A stretch of 64,000 bases of DNA from Coriolopsis trogii (GCA_020543525.1 JAHYIO010000033.1:2480001-2544000), one strand, 5' to 3'. Positions 45,544 through 58,225 are shown, numbered from the stretch's first letter. The notes: generated from the letters alone by a model not told the origin. A program made the numbers and translations.

Positions 45544-45971
45544 ATGCGTACTACTCAAATCCTTTTCCTCGTCCTGACTGCTGTCAGTGCCGCCTTCGCC
45601 GCCAGTACTGGCCGCGAGATCGTTGAGCGCGACTCTGCGGTTGCGCTCGACAACTGCAACGGGTCCATCAACAGCTGTTTCATCAACGGTGAGTCGGATA
45701 GACACTTGCTCACCCACATTTGAATCGCCACCTGGCGTATTCTCCCTACAACACCTCGTGTCGTTTTTGCTGATATCCTTGACCTTCCATAGGCTGCGAG
45801 GGCGCGTTCCCTACCCCTTCGTCCACCCTCGGGACGTGCACCGCCGGCAAGTTCAACGGGTGCCCTTGCGAGAAGTGTGGCAAGAAGAACGGCAGCTGCT
45901 CGCAGAACGGATGCGAGGGATTCCAGGGCACGTGCACTGCGGGCCAGTTCCAAGGCTGCCCGTGCAGCTAG
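45544..45971 (+). CDS. SSP-B: small secreted cysteine-rich protein
   Basis: 107 residues from exons 45544-45688 and 45793-45971 (intron 104 bp). Signal peptide MRTTQILFLVLTAVSAAFA. It differs from SSP-A at only a handful of residues; one change, DNCNGS for DNYNGS, gives it a twelfth cysteine. The repeat units CEGAFPTPSSTLGTCTAG and CEGFQGTCTAG are both present. Coding sequence is more conserved than the intron and upstream DNA, which suggests that both copies are under constraint (inference). Confidence 0.8.
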
Positions 45972-46599
45972 ACGGAGAGCACATAATTGTCATCGTAATC
46001 GGAGCTCGTACTATGTCGTCTTGCTACTAGCAATTGTAGTGGCCGTAGTTACTTGAATTAGTACCATAAATTCGAGTCGCAGCGAATTGAACGTTCACCG
46101 TAATGCCCACTGTTGACTCGAAAGATTTCTTTCTGAGCCTGCGTACTACTGTAGGGGGTACTCTGAATGCAAGGTGAGCTAGACTGCAGCCCGAGTTGGT
46201 TTGCCGTCGCGGCCGTAGATGTGATGTACTATCTGGATCGGGATCGTATCGCCGTGGGACCCCATTTATGGAGCATAGATAGAGCATCAGTATTCTTCCC
46301 TAATGCCTCATAAAGACATCTTCAACTCACAGGCAAATTGCAAACCCGTGAATCCGAGCTTCGAACTCATAGGCTTGCGAACGTAGTCAATTGCAAGTTA
46401 ACGTATGTGCCAAACATTCTTGACCAATTCTTGACGCTGTCACCGTGACAGTGGTGGACTCGATAATCAGACCTTCTTCGTCCTATTGTCAGTCCAGATG
46501 AGAGAGGAGGCAAAGTACGAGACAAAACATAACATCTTGGCAGTTCTGTCCTTCGAAAGTGGGAGTCAGACCATGAGACTTGCGAGAGGGAGAGCACGG
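45972..46599. other. Region between SSP-B and the inverted duplication
   Basis: About 630 bp with no supported gene. Confidence 0.3.
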
Positions 46600-48700
46600 A
46601 CACCGCCGAACTTGAAAGCGCGCGGAGGCTAGCCGAGCCACAATCATTAGACGCTTGCTTGCTCTCTCCCTCCCCCCATTCGCGCCCTCCGAGTCTGTTC
46701 CCGCTTGTCCTCTGCATTGCGAATGCGGAGCCCGCCGTTCGTCATATTAGATGATGGTCGGGACATACTCTGACGCGTCGGCGCTCATCACCCTGTATAT
46801 TGGTACGTGCAAAAACAGAAGAGGAGCGGCGAGACCTAGCGACAAACACACGAAGCACAGATGAAGGAGAAAGACGGTATGTATGTACCATGAGGAGAAG
46901 AGCGGAAGAGGAGAAGGATCAAAGATGGCTTTTTGTATAGAAAAAGGTACGTGAAGAAGTGTCACGATGTCGTAAAGAAACCGCGATCCTGAAAAATATG
47001 GAGGCCATGGTATACAGCGGCGACGTGGGTACGCAAGAGGCTCCGCTTCCGCACGGTGTACTCCTTAGAAGGTCGTTGTCTTCAATATTGACCCCCTGAA
47101 CCCGCCCGTCTCGATGGAGAAGAGCCCGTCGCAGCGTAACACCCTCCAGGTGTCATTGGACAAGCCTGGCAGCCCTCAACCCCTCATGCGCACCTCGTCC
47201 TCAGGTGTCGCAGTTTGGTCACAGGGAAGCAGTTGCTTCGGGATTGGACGCGAAGGGCGACCATAGCGCAGGTCCGTATCTTCGAATACGAACGACAGAT
47301 CGATGTACGTCTCGCATTCCGTGGTGAGGGGTTGCATTGATGGTGCCCTGAGCTGGTTCGGGCTGTCGTTGCCTCGCCGTAGGGTGGAGGACGGCCACGG
47401 GGTCTGTTCGTACACTCTAACGTTGAGGTCGCGACTCGGCTGCTGTAGGGCGGACGACGGGCGGCTGCTGACGCCCACGTCGGCACCCTCTTCCAGGGCA
47501 CGAGAGAGCGAAGCGTCGACGCCCTCAAGGCTGTCACTATCTTCTCTCCTGCAGCGCCGGATCCATTGCAAAATCCTCGACATTCGGTTCAGCTGCGTAT
47601 CGATCGCAGCTGTTTGCAGCGAGTACGTGTTTTGCGTTGTCTCAAGGTCGCCGTCGGCAATTCTGACCGAGTGTATCGACGAGTGGCCAGATGTTGTCAT
47701 CGCTGCGCTGCTTGTCGAAGGTAAAGGCAGCGGTGTGTGGAGGGACGATGCACCAGACCGCGTGGGGCCCACTGAGATCGGAGGTGTAGCCATCCGAGGA
47801 ACGTTTTCCTCAACATTGGAGCTCAGTTGTGACGCCTTGAGCAGAGTGTCGACATCAGTATCCCGGACCGGAGGTAATGGAAAGCGCATACCTCTGCGCC
47901 ATGGCTTCCAGCATTTAGATCGACGAGATCCACGCTTCGCTCTCCACCCAAGCTCCTGACACCGTCTACCATGTACACCAACGTGGTAGCTGACAAGATA
48001 GCTTGCCTACTAGGCGGCCATGCCAGTTCTTGTGGGGATGTGGAAACGGTTCCCTGGCCCAGAGGCTGATTGGTGGTCAGGACTCTCGCCTTTCCGTATT
48101 CTGCAGTCCAATAGACGACTTACCTTGGCATATCTAGGAACGATCTCGTCGTCCTGTGAATACAAATGCTCGGTGTATGGCCGTGGAGCCGATATTGATT
48201 GCGGCTGGTTAGCAGTAAGAAGCGGCCCTGCGCTGATCATCTCCCTCGATGTCCGATGGTAAGCCGCGCATCGTGGAGGCTGGCTTCCACGAGGGATGCT
48301 GCTCATATCAGCAGAGGGCATGGGAGATGAGGGGGTGGTGCGGGTGGTTAGGTGAGTCGGCGAGGTGTCGGTGGAAAATGTGGTGATGTTGTACGAGATC
48401 TCGGTGAGTAAAGGCTCTGGTTGCTTGAGTGTACTGATACTAGTCGATAGGACCGCGTTCTCGGCGTGGCTGAGTGCGGATGCTCGACAATGATGTGGTG
48501 TCAGGAAGAGAAAGGTCAGACTGTGTTTGCACGCTTTTTCTGTGTCGCGTCTGTGGCTGATGCCTGGCGCTTTGACGCGACTGACCACCTGTGCGTTGTA
48601 TCACATGTCCGGTTCGCGCCTCGTCTCGTTGCTCCGCATGTGTACCGCGGCATCGCGGAGAACATGTATCGGCGAACCTCCCAGGTTGTATCGCTCAATT
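46600..48700 (-). repeat. Inverted segmental duplication, decayed copy
   Basis: Read on the minus strand, this segment matches 61190-63460 over most of its length, including flanking DNA: CGCCAGGCATC with GACGCGACACAGAAAAA at the 5' side, and GCGTCTAATGATTGTGGCTC at the 3' side. Confidence 0.8.
47000..48330 (-). pseudogene. Decayed paralogue of the 473-residue unknown protein
   Basis: The frame 47889-47176 encodes PPISVGPTRSGASSLHTPLP, QWIRRCRREDSDSLEG and LSFVFEDTDLRYG, aligned with the intact gene at 61553-63093. In this copy a TGA follows EVRMRG at 47176-47178. Homology then continues as GLPGLSNDTWRVLRCDGLFS before further frame loss. The upstream exon homology (DEIVPRYAK; ELAWPPSRQA) is weaker. 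It could still express a shortened protein, but loss of the conserved C terminus argues for a pseudogene. Confidence 0.7.
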
Positions 48701-48842
48701 TATGGCTCAATCTTGGCAGCTGTCACCTAGTCGTCTGCATCGTTCACATTGTGGAAATCACATATCGCGACATACACTCCTCCATATTTATTCTGCCCAT
48801 AACCTTCGCAATTATCAATCTCGTTACAGATATCGGGTTACA

Positions 48843-49152
48843 TTATAGCGGAAGGAGGTTCGTGCTCGTCTGCAGGAGACGCGAAATGAGGGTTACACAC
48901 ATACGGACTGGATCGTTAGCGACTCACCCCAATGAAATTCACCGACGCCAGTGGCAAGTAGGTCACGCCGAACTCATCGCAGCACTCGATGAGTGAAGAG
49001 CCCGGAGTACACAGCTGCCCTAGAGCGGAGCACAGTAGTGGAGCACCCGCAATGCCGTTGGCGGTGCTTTCGACAGCGGTGTCGTCGCCGTGCGGCGCGC
49101 TCTTGACCTTCGAAACCGCCAGGACGAGGTATAGTAGGGTGTACAGATTCAT
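48843..49152 (-). CDS. Small secreted protein with four cysteines
   Basis: 83 residues from exons 49152-48928 and 48869-48843, joined over a 58 bp intron. MNLYTLLYLVLAVSKVKSAP is a probable signal peptide. The mature part has four cysteines, arranged C-x6-C-x8-CC (LLCSALGQLCTPGSSLIECC), and ends TSTNLLPL. The C-x6-C...CC spacing faintly recalls one half of a hydrophobin, but the usual eight cysteines are absent, so I do not assign it. The model rests on a good splice pair and signal peptide only. Confidence 0.5.
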
Positions 49153-50099
49153 GATGGTGTGCGTCGAGAGCTCGAAACCAGGTGAGTCCTCCTCGCAAAC
49201 ACGTACTTGAGTGGATGGTAGGCGACTCACCTTCGTGTCCGCATGGGGGTCGATCGCTGTACCGCTGCCACAGCTCTGCCCCTTTGTTGTGGCTTTTATC
49301 CCTCCATCGGTCTTTCTTAGGTGGGAGTTCGCATTTCAGTTGAAGACCCGTGACGCATATTTGACAGAGAGGGTAATCCCACATTAGTCCGCCTCTGACA
49401 CTACTTCATCGTTGCGCTATGAACTCCTTCAAGAGGGCTTCGCAAACCATCCACGAAACCTCAGTGGCGCTGTATGAAGATCGTTCACACTGTTCAATCA
49501 AGAAGAGTTCGCGTGTCGCACGCGGTACGGCACGGGCATGGCGAAGCCACCAATAGGCTGCGGCGACCCATGATATGGAGAGTGTCGCCGTCTCACTGCC
49601 ACGACTCGGGGGAACAACGGGGCTAAACACATACACATCTTCGGTGGCAGAACGCTAATCCTGAACGTCTTGAGTCTGGCTGCTGCAGCTTATATGTGGT
49701 GCCAAAACTGCATTGGTACGAGGATGCTGACGGTCAGAGCCTCCAAGTTGTTCTGGAACATCAAGATTGATGTGGTTAATCACAGACGTCGCGCTAGTGC
49801 ATACACCGTGGCGCGATCCCTACGACTCTAAGTTCTAAGTCCTCTGGGCCCTTCCTGAAAGCGTACAAGTTAAACATACCGAGTCTCGGATGCATCCACC
49901 GGTCCGGTGGTGACAAAGGTCGCGTCTTGACACAGACGCCCATCAAGGCATAAAGCGCGCGAAAGTCAACATGCTCGCTTACCACAACTTGACCTCTCTC
50001 CATCACCACCCACCTCTACTATTCTCACAAAACGTTTTTGAAGGTGAGTGATGCTGAACTGTAGCACTCTTCTTTGCTCATTAACCTGGGTCGTAGATT
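49153..50099. promoter_or_regulatory. Divergent intergenic region with a 5' UTR intron
   Basis: About 950 bp between the minus-strand secreted protein and the plus-strand repeat protein. A GTGAGT...GTCGTAG pair just before ATG 50100 suggests an intron in the 5' leader. Nothing else was recognised. Confidence 0.35.
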
Positions 50100-50963
50100 A
50101 TGTCCGGAATTACAGGGCACCTGTCGAGTCCCGCCAACGCAACTCTCGTGTCTGCGGTTAGCGAGGAAATCAAGACATCCGGCATGGACAAATCGGTTAG
50201 TGATATGACTTTAATACTGATTTCAACATATCATCTGATGTTCACCGCCAACCAAGGTGGCAGACGAGTCCCGCTACAACGTGCCCGAAGCCGGGTTTCA
50301 ATCGAAATCCGGCGTCCACTCAAACCTTGCCCCCACTACCAGTGCATCCAGGATTGGGTTGCAGAGGCCGTGGACACTGGTTGAAGAACCAACCGGGTTC
50401 ACCTGGGTAGCGGAGTGGTTCCGTCCGGCGGCGTCCACCGGCGACAATTACAACACCATCGAAGCTCGTTCTCTGGTATCTGGCCTCAGCGGCGAAGACG
50501 AGATGCCGGAGCTTGTCGATGTTGAAGATGATAGTGATGAAGGAAACTCGGACAAAGACGACTTGGCTCGCGCCACTACCTCTGCTGCTATGTTCCAGTC
50601 CACACGGCCTTGGAAGGCAGTGGATGAGCCGAGTGGCGTGGTCTGGATAACGGAGTGCTTCCGAGAGACGACGTTGGCTGGCGACAACCAGAAGGCTCCT
50701 CGGGTATACTCTGTCGCGTTTGACGAAGATGAGGTGCCGGAGCTGGTTGACCTTGACGGGGAGAGTGACGACGGAGACGAAGACTTCGATACTACTGTAA
50801 CCCCTGCCTATGGCGGGAAGGACGCGCGTGAGTCGCTTTCGGTGTCTTTCCTTCTGCGGCCGGCTCTAATTGCATCTCAGCAGGATCGTTCGGAAAGAAT
50901 GTCGAGGAGTTCTGTCAGTACCTCATTGGGCTTGCTGACGGAAAGGTTAGCGAAATCGCCTAA
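50100..50963 (+). CDS. Unknown protein of 248 residues with an internal duplication
   Basis: Exons 50100-50195, 50257-50827 and 50884-50963 join in one frame. The protein contains a duplicated unit of about 75 residues: RPWTLVEEPTGFTWVAEWF...EDEMPELVDVEDDSDEGN, then RPWKAVDEPSGVVWITECF...EDEVPELVDLDGESDDGD. Each unit pairs a short aromatic motif (W-x4-EP-G-x2-W) with an acidic tail. No signal peptide or membrane segment is seen. I do not recognise the family. The EDEV/MPELVD motif followed by an acidic stretch might be a protein-interaction peptide (inference). Confidence 0.6.
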
Positions 50964-51409
50964 ATGTGGCGCGCTTCCTCATTCTCTCTCTTTCCTATGC
51001 TCTCTACTCCTACGCATACATCTATACAGTCGTCGACACTTATCTCGTTTTCTCGCCTCCTCTTGCTTCATCTCGCTTACTCCTCTGCTACATGTTCGAT
51101 ACCCTGTTACTCTGCACAGTACGGTTTCTCGTCACACTTGAAATCACGGTAATAGACTGACCCAAGCCGGTTCGTCCTGTCTCCCAACGAACATACTCCG
51201 CGTGAATTATCATGCCATGCGAACCGTTCAAAGGGCAATATGCAATGAACTGTCGACAGTGGATGGCTGCGCCAAAGGAGTCAAGAAAACTTCGCGCCAA
51301 AGCGAGTCTCCATGACCAACGGCCGATGCTATCGACAAACACAGGTCCTGAGCTCATGATGAAGACAGAGAATAGCGTAAGAGCACGAGAGCATACAATA
51401 TAGAGGAAT

Positions 51410-54400
51410 CTATAGAGATAGCCATCGACGATAGAGCGCATGGGCAAGCGGCGCGGCTCCAGTTGTAACATAAATGAGGGACAAGTTGTACGCGGCTTCT
51501 TGCGCGAGCCCGACATTCTGTGTATATGTGAACCGGTCAGAGCAGCGCGCGCATAATGTACAATAACATACCTGTGGGTCACTTTTTGTCCGTGCCTCAG
51601 CCATTTGGAGCACTCGCTGGTAGTGACGGACTGCGAGCGAGTGAAGACCTGATGTATTTTGTCAGTGATGCGTTGTGGAAGCAAACTTTCTTGACCACAT
51701 ACCAAGCTGGTGGAACACACGACCAAAATTGTATTCGACCTCGTCTAGACCTTCCGCCGTAGAGCCCCGGAGCTCGCGATAGCGCGTCAGGAATGCCATG
51801 CCCTGAGTAATGAGATGGTGCCGATTGTCCGACTGGCGTTGCATCGCCCGCCCAACAGACGCGACAGCGAGGCACAAGCAGACTAGAGGATCGTCTGGGA
51901 CGTAGTCGTACGCCTGCAAGAGATAGACTACATGCATGTGAGTCAATACGGCTCCAAATATATGGCCGAATAGCACATACACAAAGCACTTTGATAGCTC
52001 CTCGCTGAGAGCAAAATCTGCCCGTAAACAGCGACGTTCAGGGGATTCGGCTTCGTCGGCAGCTTCGAACGTTCAAATTCTGAGACAGCAGGCACCTCTG
52101 CATCGTCATCGTCATCCCCAACGTCGTCAACATCAGCCTTGGTTGATGCTCCTGGATAGCCCCATCGCCGTTGAGCAGTGTTGTACCGGAGTGACTCGGG
52201 ATCCCTGACAGCGGCATCGGCCGACCGGCATTCTCGCAATAGATGTTTCGAGAGCGTCGATGCGAGGAACGCGTCCGTGGCACGCAAGCCACTGCCAAGC
52301 GAGGAAACCAGGACTCTCAAGGGCTCGTTGTTGAACTGATGTCCGTTGATCAGCTTGCGTGCTTGTTCGACGACCGTTTGATACTGGTCTGCGTGAATAG
52401 CGCATGCTGCATTGAATCACAACATGAGACTAGTTCGACGATGCTAGCCAAAGTAGACGCACTGATCAGCCCCAAACGGATTGAGTCTTGAGAAGAACGC
52501 GATTGGAAGGCATTCGAGAAGAGCAGATGTCGCAATACCTCATTTCCGAGGTCATACTGCCCGCGACGAGTAAGCAGGAAGGCATACTGAGCAAGACGTT
52601 GTTGAGCACCGGGCTGAACGGAAGATGAGAAGCCAAGGGAACTCAACGTGCATGAACAGACGCAACCAGTCAGTAAACGGGATAGCCCGAAAGTCGTTCA
52701 CGTCTTCCGACTTTCCGGCTTTCCGTTGGAGAGCATCACGACCTGTATGAACAAGCAGGACTGAGTTAAAAAATAGACTACAGACGGCAATACGAACCTA
52801 GGTCGAGCTGCAGGCGCGACGCCATGCTGTCTTCGTTCGCCTCTGCCGTCTGCTTCCTGCTACTCCTCGGAAACATCCCTCGAAAGCCGCGATGCTAAGG
52901 CACATCAGCATGTATACGAGGCGGGAAGACCAAAGCCACCGCTTACCCGACTTGTCAAGAACAGGGCGCGCGTCTCCCTGAACGACTCGACGAGTTTCTC
53001 GGCCTCGACCAGCCACTCTCGCACAGCGTCTTCCTCGTTAGCGAGCATACGCGGCCAAAGCTCTTGCACGCGGTGCCACCCCTGTGCAGCCTCGCGCTCC
53101 TTCTGCGCCTCCAGCTCGCGCAGTTGTGCGAAGGTCAGTTTGTTCGGCTTTGTGGTGCTGCCCTTGCCCTTTCCGCCTTTGACCTTACCCTCTTCAAAGA
53201 GTGAAGAAGAAGTCGGGTCCATAGCATCCTTGGATCCGTCGCGCTGCGGGCCGCGACGTTTGCGCGAATCGATGACTTCGAGATGGGGCAACCGTTAGTA
53301 AGCACACCACAGAAGTACAAGATGTGTACCCTGCAACACCAAGTCGAGCGCCTTCCGCGGCTCGTTGGTGATCTCGTAGATCTCCGCGAGCTTCATTTTC
53401 GCATCGTTGTTGATTGGGTCCGCCTGGATGACTGCAAATATACCGTCAAGGCACGAATATTAGCGAAGAGTAGGTGCTAACTCTGCTTGTAGACTTCCCC
53501 TGCTTCGTTGAGATCTCCGACCAGGCGACGACATGCGGCGACTTGGAGGAGTACGTATAAGCTGCTCGTCTGAGCCAGACGTGGTCAGGTCAGACGCACG
53601 TCATGTCAAACATTTTGGCTTACCGCAGCGTCGCTGCCGAGCTTCTCGTAGATCCCTCTCGCTTCAGAGTACATCCCTCGCTCGAAGTATGCGTCTGCAA
53701 TCTCAGAAAACAAAGGCGCGTACTCCGACACGTCTTGCGAAAGTACGATATTCGCATGCATCTATTCCCTAGAAATCAGTATTTTGACCGGCACGAACAA
53801 CAACCGCGCAAAGTGCATGAGAATCACATACCGTGCCCTCTTCCACGTCGCCGCCCTTGATCCTCGCAATTGCCAGCCTGTGCCGCGCATTCACGTCAAG
53901 CGGGTACATCCCAGGCGGCATTTCACCTTCCCCACCTCTAACGACACCCCCATCCGGCACATCCCACTCCCGATCATCCTCGCACGCGTCCCAAAACTTC
54001 TGCCCCGCGCGCCCCTGCAGCCACCTACACCCCTTCCTGATCGTCTCCGCTGCCCGAGCGTGTGCCCCGAGCGTGTTATAGAGGTCAGCCAGAACGAGGA
54101 GGTGCATGAGCGTGAATCCGCCTCCGGGGACGTCCGCGCCCGTTTGCGGGTCAACACCCCGCCCGGAGGGGAAGTTGGCAACAAAGTGCTCGAAGGCACC
54201 TTGAAAGAGACGCGCGCAGGTATCGAGGTCCGAGAGCTCGATGAGAATCGGCCGGATCTCGTCGAGGACGGCGATGTTATGCGGGAGGCGCTTGAGCATT
54301 GCGAGCATCGTTGAGCGTGCCTGTATGCATACTCGCGGCGGTGAGATAACGAGGATGTCCGGGAGGAGGAAAACACGTACGACCCTCAGATCTCCGAGCT

Positions 54401-55579
54401 CTTTGGCGAGGAAGGCGCGATCCCATAGTGCACTGACGTTTGTCGGATCGAGGCTATAGATCTTCCCATAGCAATACAACGCCTGCTGGTTGTAACCCAT
54501 CGACCTGTGGCAGTCATCTTCAGCTCCGCGGGCAGAATCCCTTTCCTCGAACTGCGAACTGACCTCGACTGTACAGCCAACTCTGCCCACTCGTCCGCGT
54601 CGTGGTTCAGGTGGGCGGCCATGATGCGTAGCTGGAGTGCCTTCCCGCTCTCTTGCATGTCGTCGTAGCACTGCGCAAGCACACTCCATGCTGAAGCCGC
54701 GCGTGGCTCAATGCGGATGACCTCCTGCATGATGCGAATCGTCTCGGGAATGTTCGCGTCGATGTATGCCTGATTCCCCTCGCCGATGAGCGCGCGCACT
54801 TGCTGTGAAAGTACAGGGCCGCGCCTGCGTCCTCGCTGTATTGGATCCCGGCGGAGTCATGAGAAATGAGTGAGTATATGCGGGATGCACGAGGCAAAAG
54901 ATAGGCAAAAGAGGGAAGGACGGGAAGTTCGCGACATCAGGACTCGCATCCTCATAATACTATGTCCCTTCCGATGTTTGCACATGTGAGGAGGCCTTCT
55001 GCGGCGGGTGGGGAGAAGATGGTGCTGCCAGCCATGCATACCGACGGTACCAAGCATTGATTCACAAAGTACCACACAGACAGTCCTTCCAGGCACCTGG
55101 ATATTCTCGTAGGGAGCGATATACTTGAACTGAGAAGACTCACCTTTTTCTTCATACGCCCAACACCCGAAGCCGCACGCAAATCGTCCTTGAACTCCGC
55201 CTCGCGCTCCTCCAAGTTCATATCCCACATCCGGCTGAGCATCCCTGCGCTCGAACCGTCCCCAGCCTCCCGGATGTTCTGTATGAGCCGGTCAAAGTCT
55301 CCCTCGATCGCCGCTTCTACGCGTGCGTCTTCCGCCTCAGCATCCTGGACGAGTGCGCTTGATCCCTCACCACGGTCAACTTGACGAGCGCGACTCAATC
55401 CCGGGGTACAGTCGCCGTCGTCTTCCTCGTATTCTGAGCTGTCCGACTCAGATGTCGATTCATAGTCGTCGGAGCCGTCTGCGTCCTCGTCTGAACAGAG
55501 AAGCTTCAGCAGCGAGTCTAACATTTTATTGCTACAAATATCACGTACCAGAGTACTCCCAGCTGTCATTAAAGTCCAT
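51410..55579 (-). CDS. TFC4: Transcription factor TFIIIC TPR subunit (TFC4/Sfc4, GTF3C3 type)
   Basis: A large multi-exon gene. The start MDFNDSWEYSDEDADG at 55579 is supported by splicing TCTG|GTACGTG to CAG|ACGAGGA. An acidic N terminus is followed by LEEREAEFKDDLRAASG. TPR arrays follow: VRALIGEGNQAYIDANIPET, AWSVLAQCYDD, YCYGKIYSLDPTNVSALWDR. After a basic, lysine-rich linker (VKGGKGKGSTTKPNKLTF) come WPRMLANEEDAVREWLVEAE and a second TPR set. The C terminus has EVEYNFGRVFHQLG, AAYNLSLIYVTTGA and LAHALYRRWLSL. This order, and especially the last block, is characteristic of the TFIIIC subunit that binds the A block of tRNA genes and recruits TFIIIB for RNA polymerase III. No lesions were seen in the exons read; exact exon borders were not all fixed. 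Confidence 0.85.
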
Positions 55580-55910
55580 TTCAAACGTCCCTCGGGAATC
55601 GGTATGTAAGACGAGTGGAAAGACTTTGGCCTGCAGGATTCGCAATTGATGGAACTTAGGCGCTCAACCGTACGTCACTCTGACGCGTTATGTCACAGTA
55701 TAACAAGCGTGACAGACGCGACATCAGCCTCGGGAATCGGGATTGAAGGCTCAGGGCTCGTTTCAGACCTCGCTGTAGTACAATTATAGTCACGACTTAC
55801 GAGGCTCGGTGCGGGGAAAGCTGGAGACAGACTCAAGTAAACTGGATTGATTATACATCTCGTGCACGCATGCGTATCCAATTTTAGCTTGCGGAACTCC
55901 GGCAGCACAA

Positions 55911-57281
55911 TCATAGCTTTCCACTGTCTTTGACAGGGGCACCCCATCCTTTTTCTCCTTCCCCGAATATTTCTGCAAACGCGCCACCAATTTCTGGAAT
56001 CATGTCTTGCGTGACAACGCCTGGCACATCGGTGAGCTCTATGGTCGCGTATGCTACTTCACGAAGACGTACCGCGTCCCAGCTTAGAGAATGCTCGACG
56101 TGATGCTGTGCGAGTCACCATGGACCCACCAACAGCCGCTAGAAGAGGTATGCGAGACGCAGGGATGGAGCCGTCGCTAATCACAGTCCAATCAGCATTT
56201 GCATGTATCGGAAACGAGTAGTCGTGTCTCCCATACCCGAATACATCCTCGAAACACTTTCCCCATGCCATGAGAGTGCCGACGCTGCCGCTGAGAATGT
56301 CGCCTTGGCCGCCACATCGCTTCAAGCCGCCAGGAACGTCAACGACAACCCGCTCTTCCGTATTTTCGCCTTCGGAAATCTTGTTCAGCTCGGCGTCTTC
56401 CTTGCTCGCCTTGCCCGTGTTCGTGCAGATGATGTCGTCCGCTCCCTTCTGGAGGACGGTTACACCGCCGAGGGCACGCGAGACGTGCATCGCCCGTTCC
56501 TCTGGTGGCGTATTGGGGTCTACTTTCTGCGCGTACTCGCTCAGTAGCTGTACCCGATCGTCCTCAATCACAAGGTGACGTACCACGTTCTCGCTGAGCC
56601 GCTTGAATTCCATGACGTTCGGAGTCAAGACCGCGCGACGGTATCCGTGGATGATGGAAGTATCCTGTCCGACCATCCAGAGAGCATCGGCGTCAAGTAC
56701 CAGGTACATTCCTTGCTCCTTCGCGATCGTGACTGCGAGCTTGGCATACGACTGCATGTAATCCTCGCGGCCCAGCCCGGGACCTACGATAAGGACATGG
56801 AGACGCTCCAGTAGCGAGGAGAGGATTGGCTTGACCTGGTCTGGAGATCTACATGCCTGTATCAAAGCACCTGACTGGCATAGGGAGAGAGCATAGCTTA
56901 CTGGTCTTCCCGGAGGATGGGGTGCACAATCAGATCTGGGGAGTACGACTTGATAGCGCCAGCCGCTGTTGGTGAGCAAATGACGTGCGATAAATCCGCA
57001 CCCTAAGACACGAGCGGTGTGAACTGTTGTGCCCCACCCTGTAAAGCTCATTGCTGCTCACGATACGCAAGGCAGAGATAGATGCAAAGAACGGAGCGCC
57101 TGTGTAACTACGCGCATGACAGTTAGCAATCCAAACTAACTGCTTGAGTTTTGAGGTTGTATACTTGCTCCAGAGCGCCGCCGAGGACACCAACACGCCC
57201 CGACTGCCCTTTGTGCAGGGAGCCGTTCAGTGGGGGGATGATTGCCTTGATCTGGTTCAGGATGTGTTTGGGGACAGGCAT
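55911..57281 (-). CDS. ATP-dependent (S)-NAD(P)H-hydrate dehydratase
   Basis: It repairs damaged NAD(P)H hydrates using ATP (CARKD/YjeF C-terminal family). The start [20 protein letters not shown] is at 57281. Seen: [70 protein letters not shown]. The strongly diagnostic [20 protein letters not shown] follows, then [20 protein letters not shown]. The last intron (56021-56072, 52 bp) joins KLGRG to [14 protein letters not shown], matching the family C terminus. Intron 1 (57108-57168) works only with a GC donor (GGA|GCAAGT), which yields ALD|YTGAPFF as in relatives; the nearby GT gives a frameshift. Cytosolic or mitochondrial location cannot be decided. Confidence 0.9.
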
Positions 57282-58225
57282 GGCGAATCTCTTATATAGA
57301 TCAGTTGAGCAAGATTAGCTCTATCAATCTTGGTTACAACGTCGGGTCGGACACGCGTTGGACAAGGAGGAGGAAGGCTGAGGTCAAGTTCGCATTGGGA
57401 TAATGGATTGGGCTGGGATATAAGTAATGTGAACACGCCCCATACGGCGCTGACGTCACCTGCTACTCATCTTCTGGCGCCTCTCGAGCTGGAGAGTAGC
57501 CTTGGCTACTTTACAGACAACCTCGGTGTTGTGGTCAGCGAGGCAGTTATATGACTGGGCAAGAAATCTGATTATATTAATCCACTGCCTCTGCTCATGC
57601 AGAAAGAAATTCAAGAGGTAGAGAACTCTCAGGCGTTTAGGGTAGTTTCCTTCAGCGGGAATCGAACCCTCGACACGGGACCGACGGGATCCTCCGCCAT
57701 TCCTTTCGTTACGCCCACCGCCGTCTTCATCTCCACGCAACGAGTAAGATTACATCCGAAGAAACACATTCAAGGAAACAAACACAGACGATACAAGACA
57801 TAGATGGTTGGTACACGAGGGGGTTGTTGACATTGTGGAGGTGGAAACCTTGGTGGCAGGTGGAAGTGGAATTGGTAAGTGTGTCGTCCTGAAACCGTCG
57901 TGATCGTATGCGTCGACTGAGAACAGGGTGGTTGTGTTGGGGAGATTGGCAGGAAGGGAACACTCGGACCCTAATTGTGACACGTCTGACGCAGTACGAG
58001 TACCGCCGGTAAGTGGCGCATTGAGATGACTGAGGGGGAGATGGGAGTGCGTTGTTGACAGTGGACTGGCATGGTGAGCATCCCACCCCGTGGTCTGCAT
58101 TCAACCGAGTCTGTCAACCGTCTTGGATCAGCAAAGAGTCCCCTCGGCGAGAACAATGTACTAGAAGCTCACCCTTTTGCTCACCACAGCGTAATGTCCT
58201 TACGCCGCTGCTACCGCGTGCACGT
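57282..58225. other. Intergenic region between dehydratase and proline-rich gene
   Basis: About 940 bp. It should hold the dehydratase promoter and the 3' end of the gene at 58226. A tRNA-like T-arm sequence near 57655-57680 was examined and rejected. Confidence 0.35.

Noticed and set aside
48928..49152. Hydrophobin assignment for the small secreted protein
   Set aside because: Only four cysteines and no second half of the eight-cysteine hydrophobin pattern.
56039..56072. 34 bp intron at the end of the dehydratase gene
   Set aside because: A 52 bp intron using the acceptor at 56021 fits both usual intron length and the family C terminus better.
57650..57690. Possible minus-strand tRNA 3' half (GGGTTCGATTCCCGC followed by TGAAGGA)
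   Set aside because: The T-loop looks right, but no matching 5' acceptor strand (TCCTTCA) or anticodon arm was found within about 100 bp, and the T-stem has a mismatch.
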